Positions 1 to 6,052 of a stretch of DNA of 6,151 nucleotides are shown piece after piece. The DNA is from Candidatus Sericytochromatia bacterium. GTDB lineage: Bacteria > Cyanobacteriota > Sericytochromatia > UBA7694 > JACMQJ01. The translations under genes were made by a program, and so were the position numbers. Position 1 is the first letter of the stretch. Every line of letters starts with the position of its first letter. The stretch lies in contig JACMQJ010000143.1 of NCBI GenBank assembly GCA_014377055.1, positions 1-6,151 of the forward strand, given 5' to 3'. Under the pieces are notes generated by a model. That model did no database searches and was not told the DNA's origin. It worked only from the letters and a program-made list of their open reading frames with translations.

Positions 1-552
1 ACAATAAATGTTGGTACTGGAGGCTTCTTAACTTTTGCTGCTTATATTATAACATTGCCTATCGTTGGTCAAACCAATGCTTTAATTATCAGCGAAGCTG
101 TCAAAGAAGCAGGAAGTCTATTTGGCACAAGCATCAAAAATAGTGGTGCTGATCGTAGTATTTTTTGGACAAATCAATCAAATAAAATTATTAATAGAGC
201 TGTTGAATTAACTAATGATCACATAAAAAATCAAGGAAAGGGTATTATTAGATTTATTCCTGTAGCTCACAAATTTAATAATAATTCAGCATTTACTAAT
301 AACTCATATCTTTGGGGAATGGAAAATGGAAATTGCCAAAAAGATGGTCTAGTATTCCCTCCAGAGGATAGCGTAAAAAAAGAAAGAAGAGCTATCTGTG
401 AAGATTTACATAAAACGCCTGGTGATTTATTTTTTTGTTTGAGATATTCATTCTTTCATCCTAATATCAAAGGTGTTGATAATGTTTATGTACCCGAAAT
501 ATTGAATTCGCTTACTTATTCAGGATTTATGGGTAAAGCTAATGTTAGATAA
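1..552 (+). CDS. C-terminal part of a probable SGNH/GDSL-like hydrolase (5' end outside window)
   Basis: The frame is open from base 1 to the TAA at 550-552, giving 183 visible residues; the real start lies to the left. A TTG at 55 is in frame, but the reading continues upstream, so I do not take it as the start. The visible order resembles the end of SGNH/GDSL esterases. A helix with N-x-x-I-N-x-A-V (visible residues about 60-68) is followed by a strand IRFIPVAHKF (about 83-92), then a loop with an S-x-L-W-G stretch. Near the C-terminus comes FFHPNIKG (about 151-158), where His153 would be the catalytic His of the usual D-x-x-H-P-N block. The residue three before this His is Ser, not Asp; some family members use a main-chain carbonyl there instead. 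Visible Cys residues at about 112, 133 and 146 would suit an exported protein with a disulfide. The nucleophile Ser and any signal peptide are outside the window. The family call is inference from a short motif and overall pattern, so it is moderate at best; a different alpha/beta hydrolase is possible. Confidence 0.45.
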   Translation, partial: TINVGTGGFLTFAAYIITLPIVGQTNALIISEAVKEAGSLFGTSIKNSGADRSIFWTNQSNKIINRAVELTNDHIKNQGKGIIRFIPVAHKFNNNSAFTNNSYLWGMENGNCQKDGLVFPPEDSVKKERRAICEDLHKTPGDLFFCLRYSFFHPNIKGVDNVYVPEILNSLTYSGFMGKANVR

Positions 553-570
553 GATATATAAGATTTAGCT

Positions 571-642
571 ATGAATGACTCGAATGAAAAAAATAAAGAA
601 ACGGATAAGAACAAATATCAAAAAATTATTGATGTTTATTAG
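571..642 (+). CDS. Possible 23-residue hydrophilic small ORF
   Basis: An ATG at 571, 18 bases after the stop of the preceding gene, opens a 23-codon frame ending in TAG at 640-642. The peptide is rich in Lys, Asn, Asp and Glu (it starts MNDSNEKNKETDK), with no hydrophobic segment and no recognisable motif. There is no Shine-Dalgarno sequence before it, but most genes here also lack one. A frame this short can occur by chance in AT-rich DNA. I list it only because it is the sole ATG-initiated frame in the 162-base gap before the next gene. Confidence 0.15.
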   Translation: MNDSNEKNKETDKNKYQKIIDVY

Positions 643-644
643 TC

Positions 645-706
645 TTGACTCGTTTATTATTCGTAGTAAAAATATATTTATTTATAAAACGTTTACAGTA
701 TATAAT
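645..706 (+). promoter_or_regulatory. Candidate promoter elements before the pseudo-receiver gene
   Basis: The gap 553-714 is AT-rich and ends in a perfect TATAAT at 701-706. Transcription from it would begin near 712-714, directly at the ATG at 715, which would give a leaderless or nearly leaderless message. No good -35 box lies 16-18 bases upstream. A TTGACT at 645-650 is a good -35 match but has only weak -10 candidates near 667-673. The region may therefore hold one or two promoters. TATAAT-like strings are common by chance at this base composition. Confidence 0.3.
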
Positions 707-714
707 TTAAAATT

Positions 715-1113
715 ATGGAAAAAAAACCTAGATTATTAGATAAAAAGAAAATTTTGATTTCATCTAATTCAATGCTTAATATAAAAATTTTAGATCAATC
801 TCTCAAATCTATCGATGAGTATGATTCTATTACAGAAAATAATATGGTTAAATTTCTTGCTAAAGCATTTATATATGAGCCAAAACTGGCGATAATAGCT
901 CATGATAGCATGTTTGATAATGTAGAATATGCTAAACATGTTCGCAATAACCCTGATTTTATTGATTTACCAATTATCTGTATCTCTAATCCTTTAAAAA
1001 AAGAAAATTTGTCTATTAAAAGAAAAATAGCTAATCTCAATATAAACTATTTAACTATTCCCGTAAATAATTCTGAGTTAACAAAATTTATAAGACAATT
1101 TTTGGATAATTAG
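715..1113 (+). CDS. Stand-alone pseudo-receiver (response-regulator fold lacking phosphorylation residues)
   Basis: The 132-residue product has the length and beta-alpha pattern of a single CheY-like receiver domain. Strand 1 is KKILISSN (residues 11-18), strand 3 is PKLAIIAHDS (56-65) followed by an EYAKHVRNNP helix (71-80), strand 4 is LPIICIS (85-91), strand 5 is YLTIPV (112-117), and a last helix is ELTKFIRQFL (121-130). Aligned to the family, the N-terminal acidic pair is replaced by Ser-Ser-Asn (16-18). The phosphoacceptor Asp position falls on Ala62, with a one-residue shortened loop after it. The conserved Lys of the K-P motif is Ile115. Only the Thr/Ser switch position (Ser91) remains. 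The domain therefore probably cannot be phosphorylated and would act by binding a partner. There is no output domain. The gene lies 58 bases before the GAF-GGDEF gene on the same strand, so they probably share transcription and work together. The fold is well supported; the partner and role are unknown. Confidence 0.75.
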   Translation: MEKKPRLLDKKKILISSNSMLNIKILDQSLKSIDEYDSITENNMVKFLAKAFIYEPKLAIIAHDSMFDNVEYAKHVRNNPDFIDLPIICISNPLKKENLSIKRKIANLNINYLTIPVNNSELTKFIRQFLDN

Positions 1114-1171
1114 TTCTATAATGTATTAGTTAAAATCATTCACCGTTAGTTTTAAGCTTGAGTCCAATATA

Positions 1172-2767
1172 ATGATAAATAATGATCCTAACGATCAGTT
1201 CTTTAAAAAGCTGGCAACCATACATAGCATTATTTTAGAGATTAGTTCTAAAAAAAATCTATCAGCCGCTTCTGAAAATTTATTAAATATGCTTCTTGAT
1301 AACCTTGAGAGTGCATCTGGTTCTATTCATTTATATAGTGAAGACAAACTTTTTTTACTTTCAAATCGTGGTAAAGGATGCGTAAATGATGATATTACCC
1401 TAAATAATGATGAAGAAAAACGTCTAATTATTAGTAATATGCCTGTTGAATTAAAAGATATTTTCTTATACCCAAGTATTTTTAATTCAGTTGAAAAAGG
1501 ACAGTTTAACTTTAGCTTGTTGATGCCTATGGTTTCGGGTGAATATCTTGTTGGTGCAATTTTTATTGGTAAAAAAAATAATATCAAAGGATATTCTAAA
1601 GAAGAAAAGCTTTTATTAGCTATGATTTGTAAGCAAATAGGAGTTATTGTTCATAACTCATACTTAGAAAGAGAATTATTAAAAGCTAATAATTTAAGAA
1701 CTGATTTGTATATTCGTTCTATTACTGATCCTCTTACAGGACTTTATCATCGAGCTCACATGGAGTTTAGGTTAAGAGAGGATTTAAAAGTATCTAACCG
1801 CTATTCAAGACCATTTTCAGCATTAATGATCGAAATTGATTATTATTTTCAATTAAGTGAAATGAATGGTTCACAAATGACTTATCATATTTTACAAGGT
1901 GTTTCCAAAACTATTGAAAAAGCAATTCGTATAGATGTTGACTTACCTGCTAGATATTCAGTCGATACTATTGTTGTACTATTGCCTGAAACAGGATCAA
2001 AAGGTGCAATGGTACTTGCCGAAAGAATTAGACAAAAAATTAATGATCTTCATAAAATAATTGAAATTGAAAATTTCCCTGAAATATCTGTAAGTATAGG
2101 TGTTGCCTCACTTGAGGATAGAGAAGAAACTGTTGAAGACATCATTGGAAAGTTAAAAGAAGCTCTTGAACAAGTTAAAAATACAGGTCGTAACAAAGTA
2201 TTTTTATGTCAAAAAATTTCTGAAAAGCAAGAAAAAAAGTTTTCTACTTTTGAAATGACTTCTGGTATGGATGCCCAATTGCTTATGTCTAATATTGAAA
2301 ATGATAACCTAAACATAGAAGATGATGAGTTAAATAATAACGTTGATGCTGGTACAGCTTATAGAGCAGTCGAATTTTATCAAAAAAATGTTTCAGTTGA
2401 TTGGAATCCTGAAACTAATTCTGGTAATATCAAAGTAAAAAATTCTAGTCCAGATGAGTTTTCATATCAACCAATGATGTTTTTGGATTTTATTGATGAT
2501 GAAGAAAAAGAACAAATAAAGCAACAACAAAAAACCGAAAAGTTGCCACCACCAAAGCCAACTCAAAGATTAATTCCAAATAATACTAATTCAGCTGCTT
2601 TAAAATATATTGCTACCAAAAAATTTACATCTTCAAATAAGCCTGATAATATGGCAGTTAAAACAATGCAAATGAAACATGGAAGAATACCACCAAATAA
2701 TAAAGTATCAGATGTACCAGAGGAAGATCCTCAAATACATTCATTAGGTTTTATTGATGATATTTGA
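1172..2767 (+). CDS. GAF domain plus degenerate GGDEF domain protein with long disordered C-terminal tail
   Basis: The 531-residue product has a GAF-like sensor domain (about 10-165), a short helical linker, a GGDEF domain (about 182-345) and a low-complexity tail (about 346-531). The GGDEF fold is clear from DPLTGLYHR (186-194), ARY...VVLLPET (260-273), the AERIR helix (283-287), SVSIGVA (306-312) and the closing GRNKVF (339-344). The active site is not conserved: the GGDEF signature reads SVDTI (263-267), the first metal-binding Asp is Glu221, and the substrate-binding N-D and G-D positions are S-E (229-230) and T-Y (237-238). It probably does not make cyclic di-GMP. An intact inhibitory RxxD site is not evident either: the four residues ending before LPARY read IDVD. 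The tail is rich in Asn, Asp, Glu and Lys, has a PPPKP stretch near 459-463, and carries the sextet LxFIDD twice (438-443 and 525-530, the latter almost at the C-terminus). No signal peptide or membrane segment is seen, so it should be cytoplasmic. The TGA stop is followed directly by an in-frame TAA. There is no Shine-Dalgarno sequence. Confidence 0.85.
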   Translation: MINNDPNDQFFKKLATIHSIILEISSKKNLSAASENLLNMLLDNLESASGSIHLYSEDKLFLLSNRGKGCVNDDITLNNDEEKRLIISNMPVELKDIFLYPSIFNSVEKGQFNFSLLMPMVSGEYLVGAIFIGKKNNIKGYSKEEKLLLAMICKQIGVIVHNSYLERELLKANNLRTDLYIRSITDPLTGLYHRAHMEFRLREDLKVSNRYSRPFSALMIEIDYYFQLSEMNGSQMTYHILQGVSKTIEKAIRIDVDLPARYSVDTIVVLLPETGSKGAMVLAERIRQKINDLHKIIEIENFPEISVSIGVASLEDREETVEDIIGKLKEALEQVKNTGRNKVFLCQKISEKQEKKFSTFEMTSGMDAQLLMSNIENDNLNIEDDELNNNVDAGTAYRAVEFYQKNVSVDWNPETNSGNIKVKNSSPDEFSYQPMMFLDFIDDEEKEQIKQQQKTEKLPPPKPTQRLIPNNTNSAALKYIATKKFTSSNKPDNMAVKTMQMKHGRIPPNNKVSDVPEEDPQIHSLGFIDDI

Positions 2768-2781
2768 TAAACTGTTAACTC

Positions 2782-4017
2782 TTAAGCCCATAAATTATTC
2801 TCTTCAGTCAAAAATTCAAATTCTGTATCTGTAAAGTCAAACTCATATTGACTAAGTGCTTGATAAGCACTTTTAAAACCAGAGCGAATAATTTTGCCCA
2901 TGCTTCTAGTAGATAAGTTAAAGTGATCTTCAAAGAACATATTTGAATCGTTAGGATCAGGAGAAATATAGATGTAATCAACATTAGGGTCATAATCTAT
3001 TTTTTTGTACATACGATCTAATAGCTCATTTAATAACTCTTTTGGTAATTTTTTTTCTTCAAAAAAATCTGTTACTTCATCAATTGCATTTTGCTTGGCA
3101 ATATGTTTTGATCTTGACTCTTTAATTCTACTTTCAACAAGTTGATAAATAGTCTGTACCATGATAGATGTTAAACCATAATTAATTAAAGATCCATATT
3201 CTTCATTATATACATAAGGTTGATGGGTGTATGAAGCAATAATCAAATCAGCTCCTGCATCTTTGGCAATATGGTTTGATAATGTATGTCTAACTTCGCC
3301 ATCAAAAACATAGACTTTTTTACCTTTAACAGTTAATTTATATGGGCCAAAAATAAAAGGTAATGACATTGAGCCAATTGCAGCATCAGAGATATTAACA
3401 TCAGTATCAAAAATAGCTGAACGGGTTGTATATAGTTCTTTTGAACCAAGTATAATCCTATTTGGATTATCAAGCTCTGTGGTTACTATATATAACTCTG
3501 GAATTAATTCTTTAAAATCATTAGTAGGCATTACAGCCGAGATATATTTACCAACATTTTTTGTGTTAAAAAGACCATTAATTCCTAGTATTGATTGTAA
3601 TGCACCTTCAATACTAAAATGTTTGTATTTTGTAGTCCTAATCCAAGAATTAAACGTTGATGTAATATTACTAATTATATTATTGCCTATAACATCAAAA
3701 TAAATAATTGGTCTTAGAGTAGATTTTTTATTTTTATGACCACTTAATGAGCCATATAACTCATTTGGTGAGAACCCTCCAGCAATCAAACTTGCAACAA
3801 ATGCTCCAGCACTTGAGCCAACATAAACACTAACTTGACCAGGCTTAGTTATAAGCTCTCGACTATCTTCTTTTTTACCACCAACAAATGAAAAACCAAA
3901 TCTTTCCATCGCCAGCATAACACCGATATGAAAACATGAAGCTTTGATTGCACCACCACTAGCAACAAAAGCAATTTTCTTTTTATTTTTAATCACTTTT
4001 TTTTCGCCTGTACTCAT
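2782..4017 (-). CDS. Patatin-like phospholipase (Ser-Asp lipid acyl hydrolase)
   Basis: This 411-residue protein has the patatin motifs in order. The glycine-rich oxyanion loop SGGAIK is at residues 20-25. The nucleophile elbow G-S-S-A-G (67-71) carries catalytic Ser69. The dyad Asp is Asp239 in V-F-D-G-E, where most relatives have DGG or DGA. An A-I-G-S-M-S-L-P-F-I-F-G-P-Y stretch (213-226) matches the usual conserved block before the Asp. Such enzymes release fatty acids from membrane lipids, acting as housekeeping lipases or secreted effectors. The N-terminus is Lys-rich (KKVIKNKKK, 6-14) with no signal peptide, so a cytoplasmic or inner-membrane-face enzyme, or a secretion route without cleavage, is likely. 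The C-terminus is acidic and aromatic (about 393-411). The start is supported by an AAAGG Shine-Dalgarno sequence 8 bases before the ATG, the only good one before an intact gene in this window. It converges on the GAF-GGDEF gene, leaving 14 bases, and diverges from the ketolase gene. Confidence 0.9.
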   Translation of the reverse strand: MSTGEKKVIKNKKKIAFVASGGAIKASCFHIGVMLAMERFGFSFVGGKKEDSRELITKPGQVSVYVGSSAGAFVASLIAGGFSPNELYGSLSGHKNKKSTLRPIIYFDVIGNNIISNITSTFNSWIRTTKYKHFSIEGALQSILGINGLFNTKNVGKYISAVMPTNDFKELIPELYIVTTELDNPNRIILGSKELYTTRSAIFDTDVNISDAAIGSMSLPFIFGPYKLTVKGKKVYVFDGEVRHTLSNHIAKDAGADLIIASYTHQPYVYNEEYGSLINYGLTSIMVQTIYQLVESRIKESRSKHIAKQNAIDEVTDFFEEKKLPKELLNELLDRMYKKIDYDPNVDYIYISPDPNDSNMFFEDHFNLSTRSMGKIIRSGFKSAYQALSQYEFDFTDTEFEFLTEENNLWA

Positions 4018-4025
4018 ATCATAAA

Positions 4026-4066
4026 CCTTTCAAGTAGAATATATTAAGCTAAGTTAGTTTTAACAA
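4026..4066 (-). promoter_or_regulatory. Promoter and ribosome binding site of the patatin gene
   Basis: Reading the - strand, TTGTTA (4066-4061) is followed after exactly 17 bases by TATATT (4043-4038), a plausible sigma-70 -35/-10 pair with four and five matches to consensus. Transcription would start near 4031, at or just before the AAAGG Shine-Dalgarno sequence (4030-4026), and translation begins at 4017. The untranslated leader would be only about 14 bases. This is the best-supported promoter in the window. Confidence 0.5.
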
Positions 4067-4074
4067 TAAAAATG

Positions 4075-4106
4075 TTATCATATTTATCAGTAATAGATTA
4101 TATATT
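4075..4106 (+). promoter_or_regulatory. Candidate promoter of the ketolase-ligase transcript
   Basis: The divergent gap 4018-4115 carries TATATA/TATATT at 4099-4106, with TTATCA at 4075-4080 giving 18-base spacing to 4099. A second TTATCA copy lies at 4084-4089, nine bases after the first; it could be chance or part of an operator. The predicted start of transcription (about 4111-4114) falls almost on the ATG at 4116, and there is no Shine-Dalgarno sequence, so the message may be leaderless. Confidence 0.3.
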
Positions 4107-4115
4107 TTTTTATTT

Positions 4116-4808
4116 ATGAGTAAAATTAAACAATTTTTTAAAATACAAAAAGGATTAATAATAGCAATTACTATTATTTCACTCTGGATCAACTTTATGA
4201 TTATCAGCTTAAATTTATCCTTAAATATATCTTCACCAATTACTTATTTATTAGTAATATTGATGACTCATCTTTATACAGGCTTGTTTATTACAGCTCA
4301 TGATGCTATGCACCATTCACTTTGCGAGAATAGATTTATAAATGACTTTATGGGTAAAATATGTACAACTTTATTTGCCTTTAACTCTTATAAGCTTCTA
4401 AAACCGAGCCATTTTAAACATCATCGCTATGTTGTAACCATTGACGATCCAGATTATTATGAGGGTAATTTTTTTTCTTGGTATTATAAATTTCTAAAAC
4501 AATATGTTTCACTTAAGCAAATTATTCTTGAATCTATTTGTTTTAATCTCTTAATTTTAATTTTTAGTACTCAAAATGTTATTCTTTTTTGGGTGATACC
4601 ATCACTATTAAGTACTTTTCAATTATTTTATTTTGGTACATATATGCCACATAGAGGAACTCATGAAAAAGATAATATTCACAAATCTAATACTTTAAAT
4701 AAAAATCATTTTCGTGCTTTTGTTAGCTGTTATTTTTTTGGTTATCATTATGAGCATCATGACTCTCCAAAAACTCCTTGGTGGGGCTTGTATCTATTAA
4801 AAAAATAA
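4116..4808 (+). CDS. crtW: Beta-carotene ketolase, CrtW type (membrane di-iron oxygenase)
   Basis: CrtW adds keto groups at C4 and C4' of beta-ionone rings, turning beta-carotene into echinenone and canthaxanthin (and zeaxanthin towards astaxanthin), using oxygen and a di-iron centre at the cytoplasmic membrane. The 230-residue length is close to the usual 240 or so. All three histidine boxes are present: HDAMH (62-66), HFKHH (99-103) and HYEHH (211-215). Family-specific neighbours are LYTGLFITAHDAMH (53-66), DDPD (110-113), QLFYFGTYMPHR (169-180) and the closing PWWGLYLL. Hydrophobic segments lie at about 13-33, 43-61, 137-152 and 155-172. The residue after box 1 is His67, where CrtW proteins usually have Gly. 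The gene starts the + strand unit and is followed 22 bases later by the ligase gene, probably on one transcript. No other carotenoid gene is visible. A fatty-acid desaturase or CrtR-type hydroxylase is less likely given the small size and the FGTYMPHR block. Confidence 0.85.
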   Translation: MSKIKQFFKIQKGLIIAITIISLWINFMIISLNLSLNISSPITYLLVILMTHLYTGLFITAHDAMHHSLCENRFINDFMGKICTTLFAFNSYKLLKPSHFKHHRYVVTIDDPDYYEGNFFSWYYKFLKQYVSLKQIILESICFNLLILIFSTQNVILFWVIPSLLSTFQLFYFGTYMPHRGTHEKDNIHKSNTLNKNHFRAFVSCYFFGYHYEHHDSPKTPWWGLYLLKK

Positions 4809-4830
4809 CTTAGGGATATATAAACTAATC

Positions 4831-5940
4831 ATGAAGCATTTAAAAGACTCAGATAAAATAGAATATTTTACTCTTAATGAAAAAATATTCTATTTTTCTG
4901 TTATTGATAAAGTAGAGTATCAAAATTTAAATGAATATGAATTAAAAACCATTAATTTTATCAGTGATTGGCTAAATGGCAAGCAAGAATTTATAATAAA
5001 TACGTCTGGCTCAACAGGCATTCCCAAGCCAATAACTATATTTAGAGAACAAATGATCATTAGTGCCAGAATGACAGGAAAAGCATTAAATTTAAAAAGT
5101 GGATATAAGTCTTTTATTTGTCTTTCTACACAATATATAGCAGGCTTGATGATGATTGTTAGAAGTTTAGTTTTAAATTTACAAATGACTATTGTTGAGC
5201 CTGTTGCAAATCCTTATGATTTGTTAAAACAAGGTTTTGAATTTACAGCTTTAGTACCATTACAGTTATACGAAATGTTTAATAATAAAGATCAAGATAT
5301 TAATTTAATTGATAATTTTAAAGCTATTTTGATAGGTGGTGGAGATATTAATCAATCACTTAATGAAAAAATCCAAAACCTACAATCACCTATTTATCAT
5401 ACTTACGGAATGACTGAAACTATTACCCATATTGCTCTAAAAAGATTAAATGGTGATATAAAATCAGAATATTTTACTACATTAGAAAATGTTGATATAA
5501 AACTTGATGATAGAGGGTGCTTAGTTATAAGATCACCTATCACCAATAACGTCGAAATAGTAACCAATGATTTAGTTGATATTATTTCCAAAAATCAGTT
5601 TAAATGGATTGGTAGAATAGATAATGTAATTAATACTGGAGGTGTCAAAGTTCAATCAGAAAAAGTAGAAAAAGTTTTAGAAAAAATTTTATATAACAGT
5701 GATTTTTCTAATAAAAACTTTTTTGTTTCTTCACAACCCGATAAAAAATTTGGAAATATTATAATAGCTGTAATAGAAATAGATTTTTTATCAGAAGAGG
5801 ACATTAATAACTTAAAGAATGAGTTAAAAAAATATCTAGCTAAGTATGAAATACCAAAGCATATATATTTTATATCCTCATTTTTATTAACTAAAAGTGG
5901 TAAAGTGGATAAATTAGCTACTATTAAAGAGATAAAATAA
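4831..5940 (+). CDS. menE: Short acyl-CoA synthetase, O-succinylbenzoate-CoA ligase (MenE) type
   Basis: MenE activates O-succinylbenzoate with ATP to the acyl-AMP and then the CoA thioester, in menaquinone synthesis. The 369-residue product shows the ANL-family motifs: the phosphate loop T-S-G-S-T-G-I-P-K-P (58-67), Y-G-M-T-E-T (192-197), a T-N-D variant of the T-G-D motif (245-247), the hinge G-R-I-D-N-V-I-N-T-G-G-V-K-V (261-274), and T-K-S-G-K-V-D-K (354-361) with the catalytic Lys358. It is much shorter than the E. coli or Bacillus enzymes (about 450-490 residues). The STQYIAGLMMIVRSLVL block (99-115) and the compact length match the MenE form typical of Bacteroidota. The spacing after the ketolase gene suggests co-transcription. 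No Shine-Dalgarno sequence is at normal distance; an AGGGA lies 14 bases before the ATG, which is too far for a typical site. No other men gene is in view, so activation of a different aryl or acyl acid cannot be excluded. Confidence 0.8.
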   Translation: MKHLKDSDKIEYFTLNEKIFYFSVIDKVEYQNLNEYELKTINFISDWLNGKQEFIINTSGSTGIPKPITIFREQMIISARMTGKALNLKSGYKSFICLSTQYIAGLMMIVRSLVLNLQMTIVEPVANPYDLLKQGFEFTALVPLQLYEMFNNKDQDINLIDNFKAILIGGGDINQSLNEKIQNLQSPIYHTYGMTETITHIALKRLNGDIKSEYFTTLENVDIKLDDRGCLVIRSPITNNVEIVTNDLVDIISKNQFKWIGRIDNVINTGGVKVQSEKVEKVLEKILYNSDFSNKNFFVSSQPDKKFGNIIIAVIEIDFLSEEDINNLKNELKKYLAKYEIPKHIYFISSFLLTKSGKVDKLATIKEIK

Positions 5941-5956
5941 TTTTATTAGTAACACT

Positions 5957-5979
5957 ATTATTAAACACACATTAATAAT
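5957..5979. terminator. AT-only hairpin after the ligase gene
   Basis: ATTATTAA (5957-5964) and TTAATAAT (5972-5979) are perfect inverted repeats around a 7-base ACACACA loop, starting 16 bases after the stop of the ligase gene. The stem contains no G or C and is not followed by a long T run, so it would be weak as an intrinsic terminator. Its position just after the last + strand gene is the main support; chance is possible at this base composition. Confidence 0.3.
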
Positions 5980-6021
5980 TTAAAACCAAGTCTATCTTTA
6001 ATAATTAGCTTTATTAATTTA

Positions 6022-6029
6022 CTCCTCCT
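6022..6029 (-). promoter_or_regulatory. Orphan strong Shine-Dalgarno sequence
   Basis: The - strand reads AGGAGGAG here, a near-perfect Shine-Dalgarno core, yet no ATG, GTG or TTG lies within the next 15 bases and stops follow in all useful frames. It sits inside a trivial 9-codon frame (6043 to 6014). It may be a remnant of a decayed gene start or chance. The gap 5941-6151 otherwise contains the hairpin and the interrupted frame listed separately. Confidence 0.2.
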
Positions 6030-6052
6030 AATTGTTTAGTCATTAATTCAAC

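Noticed and set aside
670..679. AAATATATTT palindrome as an operator
   Set aside because: A 10-base all-AT palindrome is expected by chance at this base composition and has no second copy nearby.
1128..1155. TTAAAA...TTTTAA inverted repeat between the pseudo-receiver and GAF-GGDEF genes as a terminator
   Set aside because: It has only about six A/T pairs around a 14-base loop and no following T run, so it is too weak to separate the two genes.
1327..1587. 86-residue open frame on the - strand inside the GAF-GGDEF gene
   Set aside because: It lies wholly within a well-supported gene on the other strand and shows no motif; it is a by-product of that gene's codon use.
2768..2781. Bidirectional terminator between the converging genes
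   Set aside because: The 14-base gap contains only a GTTAAC palindrome and no stem long enough to terminate transcription.
2808..2993. 61-residue alternate - strand frame inside the patatin gene
   Set aside because: It overlaps the patatin coding sequence in another frame, and its Leu/Ile/Thr-rich translation has no domain features.
3479..3703. 74-residue + strand frame opposite the patatin gene
   Set aside because: It is antisense to a gene with clear catalytic motifs and has no ribosome binding site or recognisable domain.
5403..5591. 62-residue - strand frame opposite the ligase gene
   Set aside because: It is antisense to the conserved core of the ligase; the Ser/Ile/Thr-rich translation is typical of shadow frames.
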